Below are positions 8,377 to 17,379 of a stretch of 64,000 nucleotides of DNA, piece after piece. The notes under the pieces were generated by a model. That model made no database searches. It worked only from the letters and a program-made list of their open reading frames with translations, and had not been told where the DNA came from. Every line of letters starts with the position of its first letter. Positions within the stretch are counted from its first letter, which is position 1. The DNA comes from CAZUZS01 sp964624795 (GTDB taxonomy: Bacteria > Calditrichota > Calditrichia > RBG-13-44-9). Both the position numbers and the translations under genes were made by a program. The stretch is taken from NCBI GenBank assembly GCA_964624795.1, contig CAZUZS010000019.1, positions 5,138-69,137 of the forward strand. Reading direction: 5' to 3'.

Positions 8377-11319
8377 ATGAAATTTGGGATACTGGCGATA
8401 GCGGTATTGTGCATCTGCGCCTCAAATGGATTGACCTATTTTCAGCAGCATGTGAACTATAAGATTCGGGTTAAGCTGATTCCGGAATTGAATCGCCTGG
8501 AAGGCGAACAGAAAATGGTTTACCTGAACAATTCCCCCGACACACTGCGCTACATCTATTTTCATCTTTACATGAATCGTTTTCGACGCACAGCCGAGTC
8601 CGATAGCATCCCAGCAAAAAATGCGGGATATATCGAGATTATCTCGGTGAAAGACAGTCTGGATCGGGAATTACAGTTTCAAACGGATGGCACGGTTATG
8701 AAATTGGAGCTTCCACTGGCGTTGGCGCCGGGTGACTCGCAGGAGTTTTTTTTCCGTTTCAACACCATTTTGCCACCTGCCGGCGAACGCTTCGGTTATT
8801 ATGGCGATCACTTCGATGTTGGTAACTGGTACCCGGTTCCGGCAGTTTACGATGAGCGCGGCTGGCATGCCGACCAGCATGTGGATGGAGAATTCTACCA
8901 GGAATGGGGGAGTTTTTGGGTGGATGTCACCGTGCCGAACGGATTTGTGGTGGGCGCAACCGGAGCCCTGCTGAATCCGGAGGCGTTGCCGGATTCGGTG
9001 AGCTTCGCAAAACGCCGCACCGATTATTGGAACTTCCCCGATTCCACGCCGGTCACCTACCGGTTTCATGCGCCCCGCGTTCACGATTTCGCCTGGACGG
9101 CGGACCCGGAGTTCGTGCTGCGCCATGTGGACGTTAATGGGATAGACATCCAATTTTTTATCCTGTCCTATCGTATGAAGGACTGGGAGTCGCAATTGCC
9201 GGTGGCGAAAAAGGCGGTGGAGTTGTTCGAGCAGAAAGTTGGCCCCTACCCGTACCCTTCACTCGCGGTTGTAGATGGTTTTATTAAGGCTGGCGGCATC
9301 GAATACCCAAACCTGGTTATCATCAACGATCTCATCTACGATCCGCGGGACTTGAGCGCAACCATCATTCACGAAATCGCCCACCAGTGGTTTTACGGGT
9401 TGCTGGCGAATAACCAAACCCGCTACGGCTGGATGGATGAAGGATTTGCCACCTATTTCGAAAACTTGGGAATGGAAAAAGTTTTTGGGGACAAACCGCT
9501 TTATATTGATTCTCCTTCCGGCTTCTGGGGAAAGTATTTTGGCTATTCCGAGGATGTGCGGGAGACTGATTTTCTGACCTACCTGGCATATATTCGAACC
9601 GGCCAAGAGGAGCGGATAAACCTGAATTTCGACTGGTTTCAGTACAATCCGTATATTCCTTACTATCAAAAAATGAGCCTGGTCATCTCCCAGCTAAAGC
9701 TGGTACTGGGGGATTCGCTATTCTGGAAAGGGATGCATCAATATTACGATACCTGGCGATTCCGTCATCCCTACCCGGAAGACCTGTTCCGGGTCTTCGG
9801 GGTAGCCGGCGGGCAAAATTTGAGTTGGTTTTTTGAGGAATGGCTCAACACCATCTGGCACTGCGATTACGCGGTTGGCGGATTTGGCGGAACTTGGGAA
9901 AAACAAAATGACCGCCGCATTTTTGATGCGCACTTAAAATTCAAACGGAACCAGCCGGTGGTTATGCCGCTGGATTTTCGTCTCTTTCTTGCCGATGGAT
10001 CGACCCGGGACTACCGGGTGCCGGTGGCAGGCGGAACCAATTTTATTGCCGGTCAGGATACCGGCATCTCGCCCTGGAAATTCTATGAAAAAGAAAAGCA
10101 GGTGCGGCTCCGGCTGCCTGCAAAAATTAAAAGGGTGCTTATTGATCCTGAAAATCGCTTGCTGGACGTCAATCCTTTCAACAACGACTCCCGTCGATTC
10201 CCCCGGATTTACTGGTACTGGCTGCACCGGCAGTATCTCTATCCCCGGACCGACGGTTACACTGCTACGGTTTTCCCTTTTATATTTTACAACCGTGAAG
10301 ATGGGATACAACTGGGCGTAAGAACGCGTGGGAATTACATCTACCCGGACTTCCAGCACCGTTCGGAAATACTTTTCGGCATTCGCTCCCGCCACCCGGA
10401 TATCGATCTCTGGTTCGAACATCCTTTGTATATACTGAATCCACAGTTACATTTTGTTGCCCGTGCTTACAATTCCGGTGGGCGGCGTGGCGGCGGAACA
10501 TGGCTGCAATGGACCGCTCCTCCGCAAATCAAGGATTTGAAATTTACTGTCGGCTGGCAATTTCGGCACATTTATGAAGATGCGTATTTTCCATTTGTCC
10601 CCGGCAAAGGGAATATCAGCTATCTGGAAGGCACAGTGAGCCGGGCGCACTGGAAATCCGGCTACCAGCCGTTTGGCTGGGAAGCGGCGCTGCACGGCGA
10701 AAATGCGTTCTTGGGAAGCGATTACACCTTCAATCTTTGGACTGCTGAAGCGAGCTTTCGGGTTCCCCTGGTTTTTTATCAAAAATTGACTGGCCGATTT
10801 TTCTCCGGCGCTGTTTACGGGGATGTTCCCGTGCAGAAAGAATTGCGAACCGGCGGCGCCAGCGGATACGATCTTTTTCTCAATCCGTACACGCGTTCGA
10901 TTGGGACGCTTCCTGCTGACTGGTGGCACAACGGGCATGTTTTCATTCCCGGCGGGGGAAATATGCGGGTATTTGCCGATGCCTGGGAACCACAGGGGCG
11001 TTCGCTGGTAAGCGGAACGGTGGCGGTGACTTTGGGAAACCCCTTGAATTTGTCGCTACACTATGTGCCCTATATTTCCGACATCGCTATATCGGGCTTT
11101 ACGGATTGGGTTTCAACAGCAAATAACTGGGGCGATTTCAGGCGGTTTTACGGCGAGGCTGGCGCGACAATTTCCATAACCCGCCTTCCTTTCCCGTTCC
11201 ATTATTTTGATATTGATGAGATCCACTTTGATTTTCCTTTTTGGGTCAATAGAAATGTGGATCAAGAAAAATTTAAATTTCGTTGGTCAATAAGAGTGGA
11301 TTTCAGGAGTTTTTATTAG
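8377..11319 (+). CDS. M1-family metallopeptidase with barrel-like C-terminal region
   Basis: The 980-residue protein begins with a signal sequence (about residues 1-20). An aminopeptidase N-type beta domain follows, then the gluzincin site HEIAHQWF near residue 332 with the third zinc ligand Glu in WMDEGFATYFEN about 18 residues later; GGIEYPNLV is the M1 substrate (GxMEN-like) motif, here with Ile in place of Met. From about residue 610 to the end the sequence changes to alternating aromatic and polar residues typical of outer-membrane beta strands and ends with a terminal aromatic (RVDFRSFY). It probably trims peptides outside the cytoplasm while anchored in the outer membrane. The barrel is inferred from pattern only. 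The VanZ gene downstream starts on its last base. Confidence 0.88.
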   Translation: MKFGILAIAVLCICASNGLTYFQQHVNYKIRVKLIPELNRLEGEQKMVYLNNSPDTLRYIYFHLYMNRFRRTAESDSIPAKNAGYIEIISVKDSLDRELQFQTDGTVMKLELPLALAPGDSQEFFFRFNTILPPAGERFGYYGDHFDVGNWYPVPAVYDERGWHADQHVDGEFYQEWGSFWVDVTVPNGFVVGATGALLNPEALPDSVSFAKRRTDYWNFPDSTPVTYRFHAPRVHDFAWTADPEFVLRHVDVNGIDIQFFILSYRMKDWESQLPVAKKAVELFEQKVGPYPYPSLAVVDGFIKAGGIEYPNLVIINDLIYDPRDLSATIIHEIAHQWFYGLLANNQTRYGWMDEGFATYFENLGMEKVFGDKPLYIDSPSGFWGKYFGYSEDVRETDFLTYLAYIRTGQEERINLNFDWFQYNPYIPYYQKMSLVISQLKLVLGDSLFWKGMHQYYDTWRFRHPYPEDLFRVFGVAGGQNLSWFFEEWLNTIWHCDYAVGGFGGTWEKQNDRRIFDAHLKFKRNQPVVMPLDFRLFLADGSTRDYRVPVAGGTNFIAGQDTGISPWKFYEKEKQVRLRLPAKIKRVLIDPENRLLDVNPFNNDSRRFPRIYWYWLHRQYLYPRTDGYTATVFPFIFYNREDGIQLGVRTRGNYIYPDFQHRSEILFGIRSRHPDIDLWFEHPLYILNPQLHFVARAYNSGGRRGGGTWLQWTAPPQIKDLKFTVGWQFRHIYEDAYFPFVPGKGNISYLEGTVSRAHWKSGYQPFGWEAALHGENAFLGSDYTFNLWTAEASFRVPLVFYQKLTGRFFSGAVYGDVPVQKELRTGGASGYDLFLNPYTRSIGTLPADWWHNGHVFIPGGGNMRVFADAWEPQGRSLVSGTVAVTLGNPLNLSLHYVPYISDIAISGFTDWVSTANNWGDFRRFYGEAGATISITRLPFPFHYFDIDEIHFDFPFWVNRNVDQEKFKFRWSIRVDFRSFY

Positions 11320-11768
11320 TGAGAAGAAAATCGATGCTGAAAAACAGTTTCATCCGCTATCAGGTTCCGGCGTTGCTCTGGACGGTGCTAATATTTGTGT
11401 TGTCCTCGATTCCAAATCTGTCCGGTCCCGATCTCGGATTCCGGTTACAGGACAAATTCTATCATTTTATGTTTTATTCGTTTTACGGGCTGCTGCTCGC
11501 CCGCGCATTTTTTTACCAGCAACGGTTTCGCCGGTTAAGCAGGTATTTTTTGGTGCTCGCGATTTTTTGCGGAATGCTGTATGGAATGAGTGATGAAATC
11601 CATCAGCATTATGTGCCCGGGCGACAAATGGATGTCTGGGACTTTGCCGCTGATTCTTTAGGGATTTTGGCCGGCGCATTCGCTTTTTATGTGTGGCATT
11701 ATCTGAAAAAAGTGTCAGGTTTCCAAACCGCCTCCCCGGAATCCGGCATGCCGCCTGCTGAAGATTAA
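11319..11768 (+). CDS. Single-domain VanZ-family membrane protein
   Basis: About 149 residues with four membrane helices and the VanZ pattern YGMSDEIHQHYVPGR followed by DFAADSLGILAGA. The GTG at 11319, overlapping the last base of the peptidase stop codon, has AGGAG at 11305-11309 with a nine-base spacer; an in-frame ATG at 11334 is the alternative. The conserved acidic and histidine residues of the loop are intact. The C-terminal 15 residues are polar and variable. Biochemical function of VanZ proteins is unknown. It is coupled to the M1 peptidase gene, so both probably belong to envelope maintenance. Confidence 0.82.
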   Translation: MRRKSMLKNSFIRYQVPALLWTVLIFVLSSIPNLSGPDLGFRLQDKFYHFMFYSFYGLLLARAFFYQQRFRRLSRYFLVLAIFCGMLYGMSDEIHQHYVPGRQMDVWDFAADSLGILAGAFAFYVWHYLKKVSGFQTASPESGMPPAED

Positions 11769-11847
11769 AAATGAGATGTACCATATATCCTAAATTGGAC
11801 ATCGAATTAATTTATTTTCGTAATTAAACAAGTGAGAGGAATAGATT

Positions 11848-12921
11848 ATGTCCGAGGTAAGCAAAGAAAAAATTAGGGAGATTTTGTCGGAAATTAACTA
11901 CCCGGGATTCACACGGGACATCGTCTCGTTTGGCGTTGTCCAGGATGTCGAAGTGGAAGGCTCGCGTGTTACCGTGACCCTGAAGTTTACGACAAAGAGC
12001 GATGAGACCCGGAATGAGATTTTGGCTGGTGTAAGGCAAATATTAAATGACAAGATTCCCCAGCACGAAATTTCTATTGTAGAAAGCTCCGGCGAGACCA
12101 AATCGCATGACCGGCAAACAGCCGCAGGCGGCGATCCATGGGCAGGGCGAGCCCCGATCCCGGGAATCAAGAATATTTTGGCAATAGCATCCGGAAAAGG
12201 CGGGGTGGGAAAATCCACCGTTAGCACAAATTTGGCTATCGCTTTGGCGCAGAAGGGGTATAAGATTGGACTCATGGACAGCGATATTTATGGTCCCAGC
12301 GTGCATATCATGATGGGCGTAACAGAGCGCCCGATGGTAACCGAGGACCAGAAGATTATTCCCATGGAGAAATTCGGGATCAGAATGATGTCCATGGGAT
12401 TTCTGGTTGACGACGATGCGCCGCTCATCTGGCGTGGCCCCATTGTGATGAAGGCGGTTGAGCAATTTTTGCGGGATGTGGTGTGGGGCGAACTGGACAT
12501 GTTGGTCATTGATCTGCCGCCCGGCACCGGAGACGCCCAATTAACGCTGGTTCAGAAAACGCCGCTGACCGGGGCGGTTATCGTCACTACGCCGCAGGAA
12601 GTTGCACTGGTTGATGCCCGCCGCGGGCTGAAAATGTTCCAGAAAGTGAATACCAAAGTCCTGGGTATTGTGGAAAACATGAGTTACTTCGTCTGCCCGC
12701 ATTGTGGAGAAAAATCGCAGATATTTGGCGAGGACGGTGGCAGTCGCTCGGCTAAGGAATTGGATATTCCTTTACTGGGACAAATTCCCATTGAGCCGGA
12801 AGTTACCGAAGCCGGCGACAGCGGAGTGCCGATTGTGGCCCGAAATCCGAAATCCGCGTCGGCCAAAGAATTCCTGGCTATCGCCGAGAAAATCCTTCAG
12901 GACAATGCGCTGCTCTTATAG
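11848..12921 (+). CDS. Mrp/NBP35-family iron-sulfur carrier ATPase
   Basis: 357 residues. An N-terminal FSCA/DUF59 domain (about 1-85) is followed by a deviant Walker A, ASGKGGVGKSTVSTNLA, near residue 112-128, a Walker B-like VIDLPPGTGDAQLT, and a C-terminal CPHCG pair near residue 283 that in this family bridges a 4Fe-4S cluster between two subunits. The protein assembles or hands over Fe-S clusters to apo-enzymes in the cytoplasm. GAGAGGA precedes the ATG. A strong hairpin follows at 12988. Often named apbC or mrp; equivalence to either is by family only. Confidence 0.95.
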   Translation: MSEVSKEKIREILSEINYPGFTRDIVSFGVVQDVEVEGSRVTVTLKFTTKSDETRNEILAGVRQILNDKIPQHEISIVESSGETKSHDRQTAAGGDPWAGRAPIPGIKNILAIASGKGGVGKSTVSTNLAIALAQKGYKIGLMDSDIYGPSVHIMMGVTERPMVTEDQKIIPMEKFGIRMMSMGFLVDDDAPLIWRGPIVMKAVEQFLRDVVWGELDMLVIDLPPGTGDAQLTLVQKTPLTGAVIVTTPQEVALVDARRGLKMFQKVNTKVLGIVENMSYFVCPHCGEKSQIFGEDGGSRSAKELDIPLLGQIPIEPEVTEAGDSGVPIVARNPKSASAKEFLAIAEKILQDNALLL

Positions 12922-12987
12922 TGAATGTATGGCAGTTTCGGAAGCGGCAAGCGGATAGTTGAAGGAGATGGAATCTGAACAAAATAG

Positions 12988-13035
12988 AAGAAACCGCACG
13001 CTTTAGGTGGGTGGGATGGGCGTGCGGTTTCTTTT
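12988..13035. terminator. Bidirectional hairpin terminator between mrp-type gene and rpsT
   Basis: A perfect 14-bp stem, AAGAAACCGCACGC at 12988-13001 paired with its complement at 13020-13033, has an 18-base G-rich loop and runs into TTTT on the plus strand. It lies between two convergent genes, so it can end the plus-strand transcript and, less strongly, the minus-strand rpsT transcript. Confidence 0.8.
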
Positions 13036-13058
13036 GGGTTGAGGAGGGAATTACTAAT

Positions 13059-13313
13059 CTATGTCAAAGAATTGACATGCTTCATCAGGTGCGATTTTTT
13101 ATTTGCCGCAGTATTCCTATGAATTATTCCCTTCGAAACCATTTTATCTAAAAACGAGGCGGCCTTATTATAACTTGTAACGCCTTCGTCCTTATTTTCC
13201 GTGGAGACAACTTGCTTCAGAAATGTTCTCATGGTCGAGCGGTAATACCGGTTTCGCTGACGATTCCGTTCCGCAATCTTAATTCGTTTCAAGGCTGATT
13301 TATGATGCGCCAT
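13059..13313 (-). CDS. rpsT: 30S ribosomal protein S20
   Basis: 84 residues, starting MAHHKSALKRIKIAERN, the typical lysine- and arginine-rich helical S20 N-terminus, with conserved NKKSHLMKHVN near the C-terminus. It binds 16S rRNA in small-subunit assembly. The start at 13313 is preferred over one three codons upstream because AGGAAG sits seven or eight bases before it and because S20 proteins begin at this Met-Ala. A well-formed promoter lies 38 bases upstream. The gene is alone on its transcript. Confidence 0.97.
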   Translation of the reverse strand: MAHHKSALKRIKIAERNRQRNRYYRSTMRTFLKQVVSTENKDEGVTSYNKAASFLDKMVSKGIIHRNTAANKKSHLMKHVNSLT

Positions 13314-13350
13314 ACAGATCAACTTCCTTTCTCTTCTTAAACAACTGTGC

Positions 13351-13381
13351 CAAATTTAATATAATTGCATTTTTTTGTCAA
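13351..13381 (-). promoter_or_regulatory. rpsT promoter, TTGACA-N17-TAAATTTG
   Basis: On the minus strand TTGACA (13381-13376), a 17-base spacer and TAAATTTG (13358-13351) precede rpsT. Spacing is optimal for a sigma-70-type polymerase, and the TG directly after the -10 hexamer recurs at three other promoters in this window (41077, 51886, 54691). Confidence 0.8.
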
Positions 13382-13443
13382 TTAAAAAATCACGTTTACA
13401 ATATTTTTAAAATCCGGATAATTCTTGTTCATGCTCAATTTCG

Positions 13444-13515
13444 TACCCCCGGCAGGAATCGAACCTGCGCGCATGGCTCCGGAGGCCATCGCTCTATCCA
13501 CTGAGCTACGGGGGC
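13444..13515 (-). tRNA. tRNA-Arg (anticodon CCG)
   Basis: A full cloverleaf can be folded on the minus strand. The acceptor stem is GCCCCCG/CGGGGGT, the D-arm GCTC...GAGC, the anticodon stem ATGGC/GCCAT with loop CTCCGGA, and the T-arm GCAGG TTCGATT CCTGC. The loop places CCG at positions 34-36, reading the arginine codon CGG. The 3' CCA is not encoded. It lies 131 bases upstream of rpsT on the same strand, which has its own promoter. Confidence 0.96.
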
Positions 13516-13916
13516 ATTTTGACGATGCGAATTTAGGAAGGAATGATAAAGAAAACAAATGGAAATCCTTAATTATGGAAACACTTTACCGGGTGGAAGA
13601 AATAGGGCAATCCGATTATCTTGGATGTGGGCAGAAATCTTCTTGAAAGTGTCATGAAATTTCTATCCGGTTCTGTGCTTTATACCCGCTGCAAAAAACA
13701 GACCTAAACAACGACGCTTTTCATGACTAACATAACAGTGGAAAATGTTTCCTGCAGGGCTTGACTGTCATACGCTTTTTGAAAATATTTTTAGATGTGC
13801 ATATCGCTAAATGGTATTATCTTTGAATTCGGGGTGAAAAGAATAGGTACCGGCTCACCCGGAAGAAGATATCGGCAAATTGGTGGTATAGTAATCTCTA
13901 ACAGAGGATGATTAGA
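13516..13916. other. Gene-free 401-base spacer
   Basis: No convincing coding frame or RNA is seen between tRNA-Arg and the M14 peptidase. TTGACT at 13761-13766 followed after 17 bases by AATATT is a weak promoter candidate for the peptidase. A TATCTTTG element at 13818-13825 resembles the -10 form used elsewhere here but has no -35 box at the right distance. Confidence 0.4.
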
Positions 13917-15698
13917 ATGAATAATAAATATTCTGTGATTGTCCTGGTCGTGCTCATTGCGCTGATGGGATCGTTATGGGCGGGCGAGGACTGGACAACC
14001 TTCTACGAAAAGTCCGAATTCAAAAAAACGCCTTCATACCAGGAAACGATCGATTATTGCAGCCGGTTGGACAAGGCTTTCGACATGGTAAAGTTAATGG
14101 GCTTTGGCGAATCACCGCAGGGCCGCATGTTGCCGCTGGTTGTGGCGGACAAAAATAATAATTTTACCCCGGAATCTGTTCGAAAAAGTGGAAATGTTGT
14201 AATGCTGGTGGAGGCAGGAATCCATGCCGGTGAAATAGATGGAAAAGATGCGGGTCTGATGTTGGTGCGGGACATGGTGATCAACAAAAAGTTGTCGAAT
14301 TTGCTCGATCATGTCACCCTGTTGTTTATCCCTGTTTTCAACGTGGATGGGCATGAACGATTTGGGCCATATAACCGGATCAACCAGAACGGGCCGGAAG
14401 AGATGGGCTGGCGCACGACTGCGCAAAACCTGAATCTGAATCGCGATTTTTTGAAAGCGGATGCGCCGGAAATGCAGGCCTGGCTGAAACTTTTTGACAA
14501 CTGGCTGCCGGATTTGCTGGTGGATTGCCATGTGACCGATGGAGCGGATTACCAATATGCGCTTACCTACGGCCTGGAGGAATTTGCAAATGTGGCAAAG
14601 CCGGTGCGCGATTTCAGCATTAATGTGCTGGAACCTTACTTGAACCGAAAAATGAAAGACGACGGCATCCCGATTTTCCCATATATCATGTTTCGTGACT
14701 GGTCGGACATTCGGAGCGGGCTGGTGTCAGGTGCTGCTTTGCCGCGCTATTCAACGGGTTACGGTGCGGTTCAGAATCGCATATTCTATCTGATCGAGAC
14801 ACACATGCTGAAAGATTATCATACACGGGTGAATGCCACGTATCACTTGTTGATGCACATGATGGAACTGGCCAATCAGCAGGTAGCGGAGTTGAAGAAG
14901 ATAAACCGCGAAGCAGACATGCTGACCGCGAATTCACTTACCGGAAGCTACCTCCCGCTGAATATGCAAACTTCCATGACCGACAGCGATATGGTGGATT
15001 TCCTCGGTGTGGAGTACGACCGTGTGCCCAGTGAAATTTCCGGCACCGACCAGGTAATCTACCATCCCGATAAGCCCAAAACCTACCGGATGGCCTATTA
15101 TGATAAAGTACATCCGTCAGATTCGGCGCTTGTGCCCTGCGCGTACCTGATTCCGCAGGAATGGAATTTACAGATCGAAAGGCTAAAGTTGCACGGTGTT
15201 GTCGTTAAGCGGCTCGCAAAGGACACTACGCTGCGGGTAAGCACATATCGATTTTCGGACGCAAAATGGGATGAGCAACCGTTCGAGGGGCATCATCGGG
15301 TAAGCTTTAAGGAGAAGCGCATCACTGAAGAACGCCATTTTATGAAAGGAACAGCCGTGATCCTCCTGAACCAGCGGACAAACCGGGTCATTGTCAACTT
15401 CCTGGAGCCAAAGGCGCCGGACTCTTTTATTTCTTGGGGTTACTGGGATTCGATTTTCGAGAGAAAAGAATATGCCGAAGGGTATGTTCTGGAAAAATTA
15501 GCCAGGGAAATGTTGGCCGCGAATCCGGAATTGGAGGAGGGATTTCAGGAAAGGCTGGCCACTGATTCCACCTTTGCAGCAAGCCCCAGGATGCGGCTGA
15601 ATTTCTTCTACGAGCGATCGCCCTACTGGGACAAGCAAAAGGACCTTTATCCGGTAGGTGCGGTGATAACCCCCGTGCGGCTTCCCCTTGAAGAATAA
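13917..15698 (+). CDS. Secreted M14-family zinc carboxypeptidase-like protein
   Basis: About 593 residues with a signal peptide (hydrophobic residues 7-22, ending near WAG). The M14 zinc site is visible: the HAGEIDGKD segment supplies His and Glu, and LLVDCHVTDGADYQY supplies the third His ligand. A catalytic-type Glu is in YLIETHMLKDYHTR. The rest (about 350-593) is a family-specific C-terminal domain. The start at 13917 is preferred over 13908 because GAGG at 13904-13907 is then correctly spaced. It probably degrades peptides outside the cytoplasm. It is not in an obvious operon; the dGTPase gene starts 82 bases later. Confidence 0.88.
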   Translation: MNNKYSVIVLVVLIALMGSLWAGEDWTTFYEKSEFKKTPSYQETIDYCSRLDKAFDMVKLMGFGESPQGRMLPLVVADKNNNFTPESVRKSGNVVMLVEAGIHAGEIDGKDAGLMLVRDMVINKKLSNLLDHVTLLFIPVFNVDGHERFGPYNRINQNGPEEMGWRTTAQNLNLNRDFLKADAPEMQAWLKLFDNWLPDLLVDCHVTDGADYQYALTYGLEEFANVAKPVRDFSINVLEPYLNRKMKDDGIPIFPYIMFRDWSDIRSGLVSGAALPRYSTGYGAVQNRIFYLIETHMLKDYHTRVNATYHLLMHMMELANQQVAELKKINREADMLTANSLTGSYLPLNMQTSMTDSDMVDFLGVEYDRVPSEISGTDQVIYHPDKPKTYRMAYYDKVHPSDSALVPCAYLIPQEWNLQIERLKLHGVVVKRLAKDTTLRVSTYRFSDAKWDEQPFEGHHRVSFKEKRITEERHFMKGTAVILLNQRTNRVIVNFLEPKAPDSFISWGYWDSIFERKEYAEGYVLEKLAREMLAANPELEEGFQERLATDSTFAASPRMRLNFFYERSPYWDKQKDLYPVGAVITPVRLPLEE

Positions 15699-15780
15699 GC
15701 CACACTAAGGCGACTATGTTTAACGTGCAGCCAGGAGCGTATTGGTGCCTTAAGGAATGGCTAACAGGAGAAGATGTTAA

Positions 15781-17052
15781 ATGAAAACGAAAAACACATT
15801 TTACAGCGATTTTGATTTTGAACCAGTTGAAGAAGGCTCTCCTCTGGATTACCGCACGGTATTTCAGCGCGACCGGGACCGGATCATTCACAGCTCGTCT
15901 TTCCGCCGGTTGCAGGCCAAAACGCAGGTGTTCCTTTCCGGTGAATACGATTTTTATCGAACCCGCCTGACGCATTCCATCGAGGTCGCCCAAATCGGGC
16001 GATCAATCTGTAATTTTCTCCGTGAGGAAAGCCCGCTGCTCTCGAATGACTTTTTTATTGATTCTGACCTGGTGGAAGCCGCCTGTCTCACACATGATTT
16101 GGGGCATCCACCTTTCGGCCATGCCGGCGAACGCACCCTGAACCAGATAATGAAGGAATATGGCGGGTTTGAGGGGAATGCACAAACCTTGAGAACGCTG
16201 ACGGAGACCTTTTATTCGGATGGCGGGAAAAGAAAGGGGATGAATCCCAGCCGTGCCTTCCTGGATGGTATCATGAAATACAAGACTCTTTTTGGTGAAT
16301 TGAAATCACCGGAAAACCATTTTCTTTATGATAACCAATCCAAATACCTGCATTTTGTATTTGGCGGACTATCGGTTCCGGACAGTTATCCACCAGGTAA
16401 AAAGCGGGATACGCTGCGCAGCATCGAATGCCAGATAATGGATTGGGCAGATGATACCGCTTATTCATTGAATGATATCATCGATGGCAGCAATGCGGGA
16501 TTTATTACAGCCCGCAAGTTAGCCGGGTGGGGTGCCGATCGACAAATTGATAAATCTCAGTCTGCTTTGCTAGACAACCTGCTGCAGCAAATGCATACCG
16601 AAAACATAGAGCGGGTATTTGCCCGCAAAGTTGGTGATTTTATTCGAGCTGTGCGTTTGGAAAAAAGAGTTAATTTTATGAGTGGACTAACCAGCCGGCA
16701 TTGTTTTAGTTTAGTGATCGATCCGGTTGTTCAGAAGGAAGCGGAATTTTACAAGAAAATTGCAGTTGATCTGGTATTTCGTTCCCCCCAGCTCCATCAA
16801 TTGGAATATAAATGGGATTTCATTCTCAAACAGTTATTTGGAGCGCTGGAGAAGAATTATCTTACCCCGAAAGGGTCCGGTTTCAGGATATTGTCTGAAG
16901 AAACCGACCGCACCTTGAGGCAGGAAGGTGACCCCCAAATAAAAGCACGCCTAATTTGCGATCAGCTTGCCGGAATGACCGATGTCTTTGCGATTCGCAC
17001 CTACAAACGTTTATACGATCCTGATTTTGGGTCAATTGTCGATTTGATTTAA
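15781..17052 (+). CDS. dgt: dGTP triphosphohydrolase (HD domain)
   Basis: 423 residues in the type-1 dGTPase family. The HD-domain metal ligands are clear: RLTHSIEVAQ (His), THDLGHPPFGHAGE (His-Asp plus following His residues) and DWADDTAYSLNDIIDG (Asp). The N-terminal RDRDRIIHSSSFRRLQAKTQV is the signature for the nucleotide pocket. The enzyme removes tripolyphosphate from dGTP, adjusting the dNTP pool. Length fits the shorter dGTPase-like branch rather than the 505-residue E. coli Dgt, so substrate range may differ. The nearest start is the ATG at 15781, following AACAGGAGAAG. Confidence 0.93.
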   Translation: MKTKNTFYSDFDFEPVEEGSPLDYRTVFQRDRDRIIHSSSFRRLQAKTQVFLSGEYDFYRTRLTHSIEVAQIGRSICNFLREESPLLSNDFFIDSDLVEAACLTHDLGHPPFGHAGERTLNQIMKEYGGFEGNAQTLRTLTETFYSDGGKRKGMNPSRAFLDGIMKYKTLFGELKSPENHFLYDNQSKYLHFVFGGLSVPDSYPPGKKRDTLRSIECQIMDWADDTAYSLNDIIDGSNAGFITARKLAGWGADRQIDKSQSALLDNLLQQMHTENIERVFARKVGDFIRAVRLEKRVNFMSGLTSRHCFSLVIDPVVQKEAEFYKKIAVDLVFRSPQLHQLEYKWDFILKQLFGALEKNYLTPKGSGFRILSEETDRTLRQEGDPQIKARLICDQLAGMTDVFAIRTYKRLYDPDFGSIVDLI

Positions 17053-17379
17053 TACCAATCGGAAATGGCATCGAAGTTCTATAATAATTCAAAACCCGGA
17101 ATCCCGACACAGAATTCGAAGATAGTGGCTCCTATTGCGACGTGTCGGTTGCCTCAATATTCTGATATTGATTTCCTGTGATAAGTATCATAAGGAATTC
17201 AGCGATGGTGCTTAAGTTGGTCTGGCTTGATAAAGGGATTTTGTGCTTAGTCAGGGAAGATTCGCATGTTATTAATTTCTTCAAATATAGTTTTTATTAT
17301 CGGCGTTTGGTCTCAGCACTTGAGGGCGCAAGGTAATATTTTCAAAATCGGCAGATGGTCAGAAGTTTTTTCTCATGAG
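17053..17379. other. Upstream region of the exopolysaccharide cluster
   Basis: 327 bases separate dgt from the first cluster gene. The reading frame of the export gene is open back to 17266, but the 38 extra residues are not needed and lack a ribosome site. I see no promoter with the TTGACA-N17-TAWATTTG form used elsewhere in this window. A TATATTTG on the minus strand at 17283-17290 has no matching -35 box. Confidence 0.35.

Noticed and set aside
13818..13825. TATCTTTG element upstream of the M14 peptidase
   Set aside because: It matches TAnnTTTG, but the bases at the -35 distance (ATGTGC) do not fit any promoter.
17283..17290. TATATTTG on the minus strand
   Set aside because: No TTGACA-like box 17 bases upstream and no minus-strand gene follows.
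17266..17379. Longer start for the Wza-like lipoprotein
   Set aside because: It would place the lipobox about 60 residues into the protein and lacks a ribosome site.
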